Origin: Ignavibacteria bacterium
Lineage (GTDB): Bacteria; Bacteroidota; Ignavibacteria; Tepidaquicellales; Tepidaquicellaceae
Direction: 5' to 3'
NCBI GenBank assembly: GCA_036262055.1
Contig: DATAJP010000003.1
Location: forward strand, 372,001 to 436,000
DNA: 64,000 bases
Shown here: positions 18,139 to 27,067 of the stretch, in pieces
Layout of the letters: every line of letters begins with the position of its first letter
Position numbering within the stretch: position 1 is the stretch's first letter
Made by a program: the position numbers and the translations under genes
Notes under the pieces: model-generated
What the model was told of the DNA's origin: nothing
Seen by the model: only the letters and a program-made list of their open reading frames with translations
The model's database searches: none

Positions 18139-20226
18139 TTAATTGATTAATATCTCATCGAGCAATATTGCTGTGTCATAAATACTATCACCGACATCGC
18201 CTGCAGAGAATTTTATGTTAATAATCATTCCTCTGAATGCAGTAACATTAAGAGTTAATGTCTGCCAGTTTGTCATATAAACATCACCCTGGTCAAAAAC
18301 AATGCCGGGGGATACGCGAACAAGACTTCCCGGATTTTGCTGTGTGGCTCCAAACATTGCGGCAATTTCATCAATTGTTTTTCTATATAAAATAACTTCA
18401 ACACCGTCAGGCTTCGTAACACTAATCTGGAAGAAATCCTGAAACTGCGAATTAATGAACTCTAAGAATTCCTCAGATAAGAAGTTCCATTTGAGCGTGA
18501 GGTTGGATTGGTTGTCTTCAATCTTAACGCATTGCGCAATCGAACCGCTTGAAGTAGTAAAGCCCAATCCCGTTGAGATGATTCCCATGAATGAACCTTG
18601 TGTCGGATTTACAACGTTTAATCTTGTGATAACTCTTCCGTCACCTTCTTTTGTAAATCCTTCAAGTGTTCCTGCATCGAAATTTCCGTTCAATAATTTT
18701 AATGAGAATGACATATCGTTTGCACCGTTCATCTGGAATACTGCATTAGGAGCAACAGGATCTGTTGAAGCCATAAATGCCTGTCCGGAATTTAAGCCGC
18801 GTGCAAATCTCTTTGATACTGTATCTGCAATTGTTACGCAAAATGCGCTGTTGACAACTTTGCTGTAACCATAATAAGTCTTTGCACCTTTGTTTCTGAA
18901 TGCATTACTTAAATCAGGATTCATTGTTCCTTCACAAGAGTTGTTCAGAATAATGCTGTTAGGGAATGTTCCTGTTCTTGATGAAATAAATGAATGATGA
19001 ATTGCATATACATTTTTTCTTGTAACGACTCCGCCGGTATTTGATATTACGATATTGTTTGCAATACCAAGACGACCTGCTGTAATCAAAGGTTTATATA
19101 TCGTTTTGTAATCATTCGATGCAGTATCAACAGTTTCTGCAGTATAAAACCATCTTCCCTGAACACCGTGAGTTGCAAGAATTACAAATCCATATTTGGT
19201 AATATCCATTATGGATTTTACAGTTGCTTCCTGATTGACGAGAGAAGTAACTTCGAATCCTCTGCATTCGGCATTATTGAGATTATTTATAATCGTGTTG
19301 CGCTCATTTGCAGGAGCAAATGCCGCTTCATACGGTGCAAATATAAGAACATTTCTGTTACCGATAATATTCGGTTCTAAGTTTGGATTATCAATGTTTT
19401 CAATGACTTCTCTCTGAGGTCCGAATAAATTTTCACCTCTGGTTTGTCGTTCAATCGGTATGGTCGGACCCTTAGCTCTTTTCTTAAGCGGGTCATCATC
19501 CAATTGACCGCCTCTGGTTAAAACAGTTCCGTTTGCATTGGCAAGTGAGAGAGTTAAGGTTCCATGCACTCCTGAAGAGAAAGTAACTTCCATGCTTGTG
19601 CTTCCGCTTCCTGCATCAACTGATGTAACACCTGATTGAGTTTGTAGAAACGTTGCAGTCGAATTAAATGCGCTTGCATAATTTCCGACATTTCCGGCAA
19701 GTGCAGTTACAAAATGATTCTCACCTGCAGTGAGAACAGTCATTACTTGTCCGACAGTTGAATTGCTTAATGCATTATAAACCGTTATGGTGTCAATTTT
19801 TGACATACCTGTAACGGTTTGACCTTCAACAATAAGTGATGCCGATGCTGCATATCTTGAAACACCGACCGCTGATTCAACAATAGAAAAAATCCCACTG
19901 TAAACCCCATCACCTGCGATGTCATCACCGTTCGCAAGGTTTCCATTATCCTGCAAAATTCCTAACTGTGTGGAAAGATTTCCTGAGTTATCAACTTTGT
20001 TAAGTTTTACAAGAGAATCTACAAGAGAAATTCCACTTGCAATTGAATATCTGAATGTAATATTTGTTGTTGTATTTACCTCAATATCAATAATGCTGGA
20101 TTCTAAAGTTCCTATTTGCGGCGCGGTAGGAACAACAGGTGTGACCGGGTCTTTATCACAGCTTCCGTAAAAAGAAGTCAGGTAAATTACAAAAGAAAGC
20201 AACAAAAATTTGTGAACAAATTTCAT
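18139..20226 (-). CDS. Large lipoprotein with a clan CD-like (gingipain/caspase-type) peptidase core
   Basis: 695 residues with a lipoprotein signal ending FYGSC. An N-terminal beta domain follows (about 35-150, with NGDDIAGDGVYSG). A central domain contains VILATHGVQG (H353) and SIILNNSCEG (C431). A strand followed by THG, then a second strand ending in a Cys within an alpha/beta fold, is the arrangement of clan CD cysteine peptidases. The C-terminal 140 residues (NFLSEEFLEF... to ILLDEILIN) resemble the beta-rich anchor modules of Bacteroidota surface proteins. No sorting domain is present. Peptidase activity is inferred from two residues and their context; a non-catalytic relative is possible. 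Confidence 0.65.
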   Translation of the reverse strand: MKFVHKFLLLSFVIYLTSFYGSCDKDPVTPVVPTAPQIGTLESSIIDIEVNTTTNITFRYSIASGISLVDSLVKLNKVDNSGNLSTQLGILQDNGNLANGDDIAGDGVYSGIFSIVESAVGVSRYAASASLIVEGQTVTGMSKIDTITVYNALSNSTVGQVMTVLTAGENHFVTALAGNVGNYASAFNSTATFLQTQSGVTSVDAGSGSTSMEVTFSSGVHGTLTLSLANANGTVLTRGGQLDDDPLKKRAKGPTIPIERQTRGENLFGPQREVIENIDNPNLEPNIIGNRNVLIFAPYEAAFAPANERNTIINNLNNAECRGFEVTSLVNQEATVKSIMDITKYGFVILATHGVQGRWFYTAETVDTASNDYKTIYKPLITAGRLGIANNIVISNTGGVVTRKNVYAIHHSFISSRTGTFPNSIILNNSCEGTMNPDLSNAFRNKGAKTYYGYSKVVNSAFCVTIADTVSKRFARGLNSGQAFMASTDPVAPNAVFQMNGANDMSFSLKLLNGNFDAGTLEGFTKEGDGRVITRLNVVNPTQGSFMGIISTGLGFTTSSGSIAQCVKIEDNQSNLTLKWNFLSEEFLEFINSQFQDFFQISVTKPDGVEVILYRKTIDEIAAMFGATQQNPGSLVRVSPGIVFDQGDVYMTNWQTLTLNVTAFRGMIINIKFSAGDVGDSIYDTAILLDEILIN

Positions 20227-20351
20227 ACTTCCTCCTTTATTTTTTGGTAACGGAAGTTAAGGAATTTATTTATAATAAAAACAATAAATTTTTAGCTAAA
20301 ATAAGCTAAAATCAGCCGATTTATTTGTTTCAATTCTTGGGTATTTAGGAA

Positions 20352-21257
20352 TTAAAATTCTGTTAAGCTTTTAAATTCCCTGAATCTTGCCATAATTCTT
20401 TCTTCAGTTAAGTTACGCAAATTATCAACTGAAAACTCTTCAACAACAAGTGATGCCATTGCGCTGCCATAAATCATCGCCAATCTCATATTCTGAACCG
20501 AGTAATCATTTGTTTTAGCAATCCATCCCATAAATCCGCCTGCAAAAGTATCTCCTGCCCCGGTCGGGTCAAAAACTTTTTCAAGAGGGAAGGCGGGTGC
20601 AAAGAAAACATAATTGTCTTTAAAGAGCAACGCGCCGTTCTCTCCTTTTTTAATCACAACAACTTTCGGACCCATCGACATTATGCTTCGTGCAGCAGTA
20701 ACAAGATTATAATCTCCGGTTAGTTCTCTTGCTTCACTGTCATTAATTAATAATATATCAACTAACTTTAAAGTTTCGAGAAGCTGCGGTTTCATGCTTT
20801 CAATCCAGAAGTTCATCGTGTCGCACATTACAAGCTTTGGTTTTTCAACCTGCTCGATTAATGCCCGTTGAATTGTAGGGTCAATGTTGCCAAGAACTAA
20901 GTAATCTGGTTTTTTAAAATTCTCAGGAACCTTCGGATTAAAAACAGTAAGCACGTTCAAATCCGTTGCAAGCGAATCGCGTGTGTTCATGTCAAAATGA
21001 TATTTACCATGCCAGTAAAAAGTTTTCATGTCTTTAATTTTTTCTATGCCTGTAATATCAACGCCTTTCGATTTTAGAAACTCGAGCTCCTTTTCAGGGA
21101 AGTCATATCCTATAATGCTTATAAGATTAATGTCATTAATAAAATAGCTTGCAGATACGGATATGTATGTCCCTGAACCGCCAAGCGCCATATCTGCTTT
21201 GCCGAAGGGTGTTTCGATTGTATCAAATGCAACAGTTCCTACAACAAGTAAACTCAT
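20352..21257 (-). CDS. PfkB-family carbohydrate kinase
   Basis: A 301-residue ribokinase-fold kinase. The family signature DPTGAGDTFAGGFMGW near the C-terminal third carries the catalytic Asp and anion hole. An earlier LINDSEARELTGD matches PfkB motif positions. The glycine-rich N-terminal pattern (GGSGTYISVSASYF) binds the sugar or nucleoside. Substrates across the family include ribose, fructose, adenosine and tagatose-6-phosphate, and none can be chosen here. It is monocistronic on the minus strand, preceded upstream by a family B repeat. Confidence 0.88.
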   Translation of the reverse strand: MSLLVVGTVAFDTIETPFGKADMALGGSGTYISVSASYFINDINLISIIGYDFPEKELEFLKSKGVDITGIEKIKDMKTFYWHGKYHFDMNTRDSLATDLNVLTVFNPKVPENFKKPDYLVLGNIDPTIQRALIEQVEKPKLVMCDTMNFWIESMKPQLLETLKLVDILLINDSEARELTGDYNLVTAARSIMSMGPKVVVIKKGENGALLFKDNYVFFAPAFPLEKVFDPTGAGDTFAGGFMGWIAKTNDYSVQNMRLAMIYGSAMASLVVEEFSVDNLRNLTEERIMARFREFKSLTEF

Positions 21258-21288
21258 TTATGTTTTTTCCTTTCTTTAATTTAAATGT

Positions 21289-21354
21289 GTCATTCTGAGG
21301 AGTGAAACGACGAAGAATCCCAAATGTGATCCTTCGCTATACTCAAGAGGACAC
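21289..21354. repeat. Family B repeat, imperfect inverted copy
   Basis: Begins GTCATTCTGAGGAGTGAAAC, continues with GACGAAGAATCCC, and has a degenerate right half with GATCCTTCGCTATACTC. It lies between the divergent PfkB and DUF3467 genes. Confidence 0.7.
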
Positions 21355-21450
21355 CATCTTTTGCCAATTAACTTATTCGTGGCTTGATAATCAATAAAAA
21401 TACTCATAATATTAATTTAATTAAATTTATTAAATCATATATTTTTCAAA

Positions 21451-21792
21451 ATGGATAACAAAGATAAAACTGTTCAGAACCCGCAGCAGATAAACATTGA
21501 GCTTGGAGAGAAAGAAGCAGAAGGCATTTACTCAAACCTTGCTATAATTTCACATTCACCGGCAGAATTTATACTCGATTTCACGAGAGTATTTCCCGGA
21601 ATACCTAAAGCAAAAGTTCACGCAAGAATTATAATGACTCCGCAGCACGCAAAACTTTTTTTAATGGCATTAAAAGAAAATGTGGGGAATTATGAAAAGC
21701 AATTCGGAGAAATTTCGACTAATGTTCAACCGCCCGACCAGACATTCGGTTTTCAAGTGCCGGTAAAACCAAAAGATGAGAAGATAAATTAA
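21451..21792 (+). CDS. DUF3467-family protein
   Basis: A 113-residue cytoplasmic protein. The core YSNLAIISHSPAEFILDF followed by FPGIPKAKVHARIIMTPQHAK and LKENVGNYEKQFG matches the DUF3467 family, small proteins widespread in Bacteroidota and other phyla. No function is established. The C-terminal 25 residues are Pro/Gln-rich and probably disordered. It stands alone between two family B repeats. Confidence 0.85.
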   Translation: MDNKDKTVQNPQQINIELGEKEAEGIYSNLAIISHSPAEFILDFTRVFPGIPKAKVHARIIMTPQHAKLFLMALKENVGNYEKQFGEISTNVQPPDQTFGFQVPVKPKDEKIN

Positions 21793-21803
21793 AAAACTTA
21801 TGT

Positions 21804-21878
21804 GTCATCCTGAGCGTAGCGAAGGATCCCATTTCTTTCACGAATGGGATTCTTCGTCGTTTCACTCCTCAGAATGAC
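21804..21878. repeat. Family B long inverted repeat
   Basis: A 75-bp hairpin. The left half begins GTCATCCTGAGCGTAGCGAA, the right half ends TTTCACTCCTCAGAATGAC, and the centre is GGATCCCATT...AATGGGATTC. It fills the gap between convergent genes (DUF3467 and lptG) and could terminate both. Confidence 0.8.
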
Positions 21879-21887
21879 AAGAAAGAA

Positions 21888-22994
21888 TCATATCCTCATC
21901 CTTAAAAAATTCACAACTGCAATTGCAAGAAAAATTATGTTTGCAAACCATGCTGTCAAAACCGGACTCATCTCACCGTTATAACCAAAAACCTGAGAGA
22001 TTTTTACAAAGCCGAGATATATAAAACTTACCAATATACTTATCCCGAACTGCAGTGCTGCGCCACCGCGACGGCGGTTCACCGAAATTGATGCACCGAA
22101 CAGTATCGTAATCAAGCTTGCGAAAGGGAAGGAGAACTTTGAATAATAATCAACCTCGGCGCGCTCGCTTGCCAATCCGCTGGATTTAAGATTATCAATG
22201 AACTGCCTGTACTCTGATATACTTAGTTCATCCGGCTTTAACTGGTTTTTAGTTATTATACCCGGTGTTAGATTGATTTTTCCAATCTGTTGAAAATCGC
22301 TTATGTTTCGTTCTTTGTATTCCTCTAAACTAACTGTAGAATCATTAATAAACTCGCGGTATATAATATTTTTACCTTTCCAGTCTGAATTAACACTGTC
22401 CCATTTCATCTCATATATATCTAACCTATACTTTAAGTTAGTAAGTGTATCTGCATTAAAAACCTGAACAGAAACGTTCTGCGCCTTATTTTCTGCTTCA
22501 TTATATACACCGAGTGTTATTATGCGGTTGAAATTGTCCTGTAAATATAAATTCTGAACCTGTGCTCTTATTTGATTTTTACCCAAATACGTTCTTTCCA
22601 GAGCAAATTTTGTTTTATTTGACTCAGGGACAATCCATCCGTTAAAATAAAGTGAGAATATGGTTAAAATTAATCCAAAGCCGATTATGGGAGTTAAGTA
22701 ACGCGCTAAGCTCATTCCGCCTGACTGCATCGCGGTAAACTCAGAATATGTATTAAACCGGGAAATAGTGAATAGGGAAGCAAGCAATGTTGCAACTGGA
22801 ATAAGCAATTTTATTATTTCCGGAACAAAATTTAAATAATAGTTTATGATAATGCCGGTCGGAACCTGTCTGTCAACAAATTTATCCAGATTTTCAAATA
22901 AATCAATCAGAATGAAAATAATTATAAAGCAGAACAGCCCGAAAAAGAAATTCTGTATGAAATTTTTTAATATGTACCTGTCTAAAATCTTCAA
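21888..22994 (-). CDS. lptG: LptF/LptG-family lipopolysaccharide export permease
   Basis: A 368-residue YjgP/YjgQ-family permease. It has about six membrane helices in two groups around a periplasmic beta-jellyroll domain of about 170 residues. It begins MKILDRYILKNF, with FTAMQSGGMS between helices as in LptG. Two such subunits with LptB form the ABC transporter that pulls LPS out of the inner membrane. No lptB or partner permease is adjacent, so the complex is encoded at scattered sites. LptF is the alternative name. Confidence 0.88.
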   Translation of the reverse strand: MKILDRYILKNFIQNFFFGLFCFIIIFILIDLFENLDKFVDRQVPTGIIINYYLNFVPEIIKLLIPVATLLASLFTISRFNTYSEFTAMQSGGMSLARYLTPIIGFGLILTIFSLYFNGWIVPESNKTKFALERTYLGKNQIRAQVQNLYLQDNFNRIITLGVYNEAENKAQNVSVQVFNADTLTNLKYRLDIYEMKWDSVNSDWKGKNIIYREFINDSTVSLEEYKERNISDFQQIGKINLTPGIITKNQLKPDELSISEYRQFIDNLKSSGLASERAEVDYYSKFSFPFASLITILFGASISVNRRRGGAALQFGISILVSFIYLGFVKISQVFGYNGEMSPVLTAWFANIIFLAIAVVNFLRMRI

Positions 22995-23094
22995 GTGCTA
23001 TAAGCGATTATATTAAATCTACTTTATAATAATTAAGTTAAGTAATTTACAAAACTAATAATTATATTAATGCTCAAAAATTAAATTTTAGTAT

Positions 23095-23679
23095 ATGTTA
23101 AGCAAAGAAAATATATATCTTGTTAAGGTCGTTTCTTGCATTGCAGCAAATAAGTCAGACAAATTACCTGTTTTATTAAAACGTGCTAAATCAGATAAAG
23201 TTAACTCCAGAAAACTTTATGAAGCAATATTGCAGACGTATCTTTTTTGCGGATTTCCATCGACCATAGAGTCTTTAAAAGCATTTAATAACGTCTTTAA
23301 TTATAAGACAGATGAATATAATGCTGTAAACATAAAATCGTCAGGTAAAAAAGTCTGTAAAATCATTTATGGTTCTAATTATCACAAGCTGTTAAAGAAC
23401 ATGTCATCCATAAGTCCTGAGTTAAAAACTTGGATGATTCAGGAGGGCTATGGTAAAGTATTATCACGTCCGTTTTTAACCTTAAAGCAACGCGAATTAA
23501 TCAACGTATCAATCCTCAGCACGTCATACTTTCCGGTTCAGTTATTATCACATCTTATAGGAGCTTTAAATGCCGGTTCAAATACTAAAGAGTTAAGAGA
23601 AGTAATTGATCTAACCAAGCCATATAATCGCAAATCAAACATTTCAAAAACCTTAAAATTGTTATCATCAATCAGTTAA
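23095..23679 (+). CDS. Carboxymuconolactone decarboxylase (CMD/AhpD-like) family protein
   Basis: A 194-residue protein with the CMD helical fold. The C-terminal half shows SRPFLTLKQRELINVSILST followed by FPVQLLSHLIGALNAG, the usual pattern of this family. The N-terminal half has a related stretch, YEAILQTYLFCGFPSTIESL. There is no CxxC pair, so AhpD-type peroxidase chemistry is unlikely. The role is unknown; relatives include lactone decarboxylases and stress proteins. It is monocistronic, divergent from lptG, and followed by a 457-bp gap. Confidence 0.75.
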   Translation: MLSKENIYLVKVVSCIAANKSDKLPVLLKRAKSDKVNSRKLYEAILQTYLFCGFPSTIESLKAFNNVFNYKTDEYNAVNIKSSGKKVCKIIYGSNYHKLLKNMSSISPELKTWMIQEGYGKVLSRPFLTLKQRELINVSILSTSYFPVQLLSHLIGALNAGSNTKELREVIDLTKPYNRKSNISKTLKLLSSIS

Positions 23680-23835
23680 AATGTTAATAATTTTCATATA
23701 ATATGTTATATAATATATATTATGTAAAGTTATTCATATAGAAGTGTTTATAAGTTGTTTAAAGGTTTCAGTATTTATAATTCTTTAAATCCTTTCAAAC
23801 GTTATTGTCATTCCCTCTCTATTCTGCTCTTCGGT

Positions 23836-23965
23836 GTCATCCCAGCGAAGGCTGGGATCCAGACAACAGTAATTTATTAGTCTATGGTTTTAATAATCTA
23901 ATTTGATTACAGGAGCATTTCTTTTAGAAACTTCTAGACTAGATTCCAGCTTCCGCTGGAATGAC
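23836..23965. repeat. Composite repeat element in a 457-bp gene-free gap
   Basis: A 130-bp block bounded by inverted hairpins: GTCATCCCAGCGAAGGCTGG on the left and CCAGCTTCCGCTGGAATGAC on the right. About 80 bp of unrelated AT-rich sequence lies between. The whole gap 23680-24136 holds no gene that I can support. The remainder is very AT-rich and includes a probable promoter for nuoK near its right end. Confidence 0.75.
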
Positions 23966-24098
23966 ATTATTTATCATATTTTAAAATTAATCAAATTAAA
24001 ATCTTTATAATTTTTTGTACAATATTTTAAATTCGTATAATTCAAAAAATTCTTACTAAGTTTTAATTGATTAATTTAATTTTAATTAAAAATTCGCT

Positions 24099-24106
24099 AT
24101 TTTTGT
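24099..24106 (+). promoter_or_regulatory. Possible -7 box for nuoK-nuoL
   Basis: TATTTTTG matches the Bacteroidota TAnnTTTG promoter box, 30 nt before the nuoK start. No good -33 TTG is seen at the expected distance, so this is tentative. Confidence 0.35.
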
Positions 24107-24136
24107 TAAATTTTCTAATTATACATTTGCTATATA

Positions 24137-24439
24137 ATGATTGAATTAAACAATTTTCTGATTTTAAGTACGATTTTGTTTTCAATTGGTGTTGTGGGAG
24201 TTTTGGTTCGCAGAAATGCCATTATAATATTCATGAGCATTGAGCTTATGCTGAATGCCATTAATATATCATTCGTGGCATTCTCATCGTTTTTAGGTGA
24301 TATAAACGGTCAGATTTTTGTGTTTATGGTGCTCACTGTTGCGGCTGCTGAAGCGGCAATCGGACTTGCCATAGTAATTTCATTGTTCAGGAATAAAGAG
24401 ACCGTCAATATTGACGAAATCAATATTCTTAAGTGGTAA
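24137..24439 (+). CDS. nuoK: NADH-quinone oxidoreductase subunit K
   Basis: 100 residues with three membrane helices, the standard NuoK/ND4L length. It keeps the conserved Glu in the second helix ([12 protein letters not shown]), the one essential for proton translocation, and the Glu/Ala-rich third-helix start [10 protein letters not shown]. It is part of the membrane arm of Complex I. It is followed 40 nt later by nuoL. Subunits A-J and M-N are not nearby. Confidence 0.95.
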   Translation: MIELNNFLILSTILFSIGVVGVLVRRNAIIIFMSIELMLNAINISFVAFSSFLGDINGQIFVFMVLTVAAAEAAIGLAIVISLFRNKETVNIDEINILKW

Positions 24440-24479
24440 AATATAATTTTCAATTCAGACAAATTTAGAATAAAACTAA

Positions 24480-26390
24480 ATGGCGCAATACTTCTATCTT
24501 GTTGTTCTCTTACCTTTAATCGGCTTTTTAGTTAACGGAATATTCGGCAGAAGAATCAACAATGAAAAACTTTCCGGTTGGTTCAGCTCGCTGATGGTGT
24601 TAATCCCCTTTCTTATCGGATGCTCAATCTTCTTTGAGTTTATGTCCCTGCCTCCTGAAGCTCGGGTTCTCAATCTGAATTACTTCAGCTGGATTGCAAC
24701 AGGAAATCTTTCAATCGATTATGCGTTTTATGTCGATACTCTTTCCATTTCTTTATTCTTAATTGTAACTGGTATAGGATTTTTAATCCACGTTTATTCA
24801 ATCGGCTATATGCACGGCGACCCCGGGTTTGCAAAGTTTTTTGCATTCCTGAATTTGTTTATCTTCGCAATGCTTAACTTGATTCTTGGAAGTAATTTTC
24901 TACTTGTGTTCCTCGGATGGGAAGGCGTTGGTTTAGCTTCATATTTGCTTATCGGTTTCTGGTATGATAAAACATTTACAGGAGTCGCGGCAAAGAAAGC
25001 ATTTGTCGTTAACAGAATCGGTGACTTTGGTTTTATGATTGCGATGTTTTTAATTTTTACAACTTTTGGAACTCTTGACATACAGGGATTTTTAGGAAAC
25101 ATTGCCGGACTCGAAGTTGGTAACTCACTGCTTCTCGCAATTGCGTTATTGCTCTTCCTTGGTGCTTGCGGTAAGTCCGCGCAGATTCCTTTGTTCGTAT
25201 GGCTTCCTGACGCTATGGCAGGTCCGACACCGGTATCTGCACTCATCCACGCGGCTACGATGGTAACTGCAGGTATTTATCTTGTTGCAAGAACTTCCCT
25301 GCTTTATGCGCTTGCGCCTGTTGCTACAAACGTTGTTTTAATCATAGGCGTGCTGACTGCTTTAATAGCAGCAACGATTGCCCTCAAACAAAATGACATC
25401 AAAAAAATTCTTGCATATTCAACCGTCTCACAGCTTGGATTTATGTTTATTGCACTTGGCAGTTTTGCATTTCACGTTGCAATATTTCACTTAATAACTC
25501 ACGCGTTTTTCAAAGCATTGTTATTTCTTGGTTCGGGTTCTGTTATTCACGGAATGCACGGCGAACAGGACATTACAAAAATGGGCGGATTGAAAAACAA
25601 AATGAAAATTACTTTTGTAACGTTTTTCATCGGCTCGCTTGCGATATCTGGTATTCCTCCCCTATCAGGGTTCTTTTCGAAAGACGAAATTATGTTTGAC
25701 ACATACGTTACTGATGGACCAATATTTTATATTTTAACTGTAATAACTGCCGCATGCACGGCATTTTATATGTGGCGTTTGATGGGGCTGACTTTCTACG
25801 GAAAGCCAAGATATGATGAAGCGCACGTTCACCCGCATGAGTCCCCTTCGACAATGACCATTCCATTAATTATTCTTACTGTTTTAGCGACTCTCGGCGG
25901 ATTTATCGGGCTTCCTCATTTCTTAGGACCAAATCTTTTGGGTGAATGGCTTGCTCCGGTTTTTGCCAATGCAGTTGCTGTAGTTTCTACATACCATCCC
26001 GAACATCATGTATCGCTTGCGCTTGAGCTCGGACTTCTAGCCATATCTGTTGTTGTTGCTGTAACAATGATTATACTTGCTATGAAGAAGTTCACAAAGC
26101 AGGAAACTTTCCCTGAGCCGCAGGGATTCGGAAAGGTTCTCGAGAACAAATATTATGTTGATGAAATTTATGAAGCAGGTATCGTAAAGCCGATTCAGGA
26201 AGGTTCGGATAAAATTCTCTGGAAAATTTTTGATGTTAAAATAATCGACGGCTTTGTTAACGGAGTCGCAAATTACATATCACGCCTCAGCTTCGACTGG
26301 CGTAAAATCCAAACCGGCGTTATTCAGGATTATACAACTTTAACTGTATTGGGAATTGTTGTTGTGCTGGTGTATTTGTTATTTAAGTAA
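24480..26390 (+). CDS. nuoL: NADH-quinone oxidoreductase subunit L
   Basis: 636 residues, a Mrp-antiporter-like proton-pumping subunit of Complex I with about 16 membrane helices. The family core is visible: FLGWEGVGLASYLLIGFWY, AKKAFVVNRIGDFGFM, the PTPVSALIHAATMVTAGIYL segment with its key Lys/His residues, and LAYSTVSQLGFM. The long C-terminal part, including FGKVLENKYYVDEIYEA, corresponds to the lateral helix region that separates NuoL from NuoM and NuoN. With nuoK it forms a two-gene unit closed by repeats and a terminator. Confidence 0.95.
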   Translation: MAQYFYLVVLLPLIGFLVNGIFGRRINNEKLSGWFSSLMVLIPFLIGCSIFFEFMSLPPEARVLNLNYFSWIATGNLSIDYAFYVDTLSISLFLIVTGIGFLIHVYSIGYMHGDPGFAKFFAFLNLFIFAMLNLILGSNFLLVFLGWEGVGLASYLLIGFWYDKTFTGVAAKKAFVVNRIGDFGFMIAMFLIFTTFGTLDIQGFLGNIAGLEVGNSLLLAIALLLFLGACGKSAQIPLFVWLPDAMAGPTPVSALIHAATMVTAGIYLVARTSLLYALAPVATNVVLIIGVLTALIAATIALKQNDIKKILAYSTVSQLGFMFIALGSFAFHVAIFHLITHAFFKALLFLGSGSVIHGMHGEQDITKMGGLKNKMKITFVTFFIGSLAISGIPPLSGFFSKDEIMFDTYVTDGPIFYILTVITAACTAFYMWRLMGLTFYGKPRYDEAHVHPHESPSTMTIPLIILTVLATLGGFIGLPHFLGPNLLGEWLAPVFANAVAVVSTYHPEHHVSLALELGLLAISVVVAVTMIILAMKKFTKQETFPEPQGFGKVLENKYYVDEIYEAGIVKPIQEGSDKILWKIFDVKIIDGFVNGVANYISRLSFDWRKIQTGVIQDYTTLTVLGIVVVLVYLLFK

Positions 26391-26400
26391 CATCACAGGT

Positions 26401-26460
26401 GTCATTCCCGCGAAGGCGGATAAAATAAAAATTTTGTCATTCCAGCGAAAGCTGGAATCC
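26401..26460. repeat. Two adjacent family A repeats (one truncated)
   Basis: 26401-26420 is a truncated copy (GTCATTCCCGCGAAGGCGGA). 26436-26460 is a complete copy, GTCATTCCAGCG followed by AAAGCTGGAATCC. Both follow the nuoL stop directly. Confidence 0.8.
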
Positions 26461-26484
26461 AGGCAAAGAACATTTTTAATCTAA

Positions 26485-26529
26485 TAAGCTTACAATCTAT
26501 AATCATTTTAGAATGTAAGCTTTTTTTAT
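26485..26529 (+). terminator. Rho-independent terminator for nuoKL
   Basis: Stem AAGCTTACA/TGTAAGCTT with a 19-base loop and a run of seven or more T. Confidence 0.65.
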
Positions 26530-26548
26530 TTAATACTTATATTTCTTT

Positions 26549-26573
26549 GGATTCCTGCCTTCGCAGGAATGAC
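26549..26573. repeat. Family A palindromic repeat
   Basis: GGATTCCTGC, CTTC turn, GCAGGAATGAC. It is inverted relative to the copies at 26401-26460, so a terminator lies inside a pair of opposed repeats. Confidence 0.8.
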
Positions 26574-26581
26574 AAAAGTGT

Positions 26582-27013
26582 TTATCTCTCCATCACTTTC
26601 TTTACACCCTGCAAAAATCCTTTTACACCGCTTTTCATATGGTTATATTGCTCTTCGCCTGCAAAACCTTTCTGAGTCCAGGTGAATCTTGTCTTGTTAT
26701 CCGAAATTTTATCGACGGTGTAGGTTATGATGGAATGATTTTCCGGTGTATTCTCCAATCCTGAGAAACCGCTCCAGTAAGTGTAAACAAGTTTTTTTTC
26801 AGGAACGAATTCAAGTATCTCGCCGCCGTCTTTATATTGTTTCCCTTCGTACTCACCCTGAAAAGTAATTTTGCTTCCGGGCTTCCAATCAGTAATCGTA
26901 TCGGTTCCGTATAAATAATCTTTTATGATTGCAGGATTTGTAAGTGCATCCCATACTTTTTCAACGCTTGCATTAACGTCAACAGATTCTTCAACTACTA
27001 AATCTTTTCTCAT
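26582..27013 (-). CDS. SRPBCC/AHSA1-type ligand-binding protein
   Basis: A 143-residue START/Bet v1-like helix-grip protein of the AHSA1 (Hsp90 ATPase activator homologue) group. Features are the opening ESVDVNASVEKVWDALTNP, a central WKPGSKITFQGEYEGK, and FTWTQKGF before the last helix. Members bind small hydrophobic ligands or act as stress factors, and the ligand here is unknown. It is on the minus strand with 54 nt to the downstream racemase gene. Confidence 0.85.
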   Translation of the reverse strand: MRKDLVVEESVDVNASVEKVWDALTNPAIIKDYLYGTDTITDWKPGSKITFQGEYEGKQYKDGGEILEFVPEKKLVYTYWSGFSGLENTPENHSIITYTVDKISDNKTRFTWTQKGFAGEEQYNHMKSGVKGFLQGVKKVMER

Positions 27014-27067
27014 AATTTTATTAAAGTTTATATATTAAAACGGCAAGAAATGAAAATTAATTCCATT

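Noticed and set aside
23680-24136. Insertion sequence in the 457-bp gap
   Set aside because: Opposed repeats are present, but there is no transposase frame or remnant.
24806-25246. A 146-codon minus-strand open frame inside nuoL
   Set aside because: Antisense to a strongly conserved Complex I subunit, with no recognisable motif.
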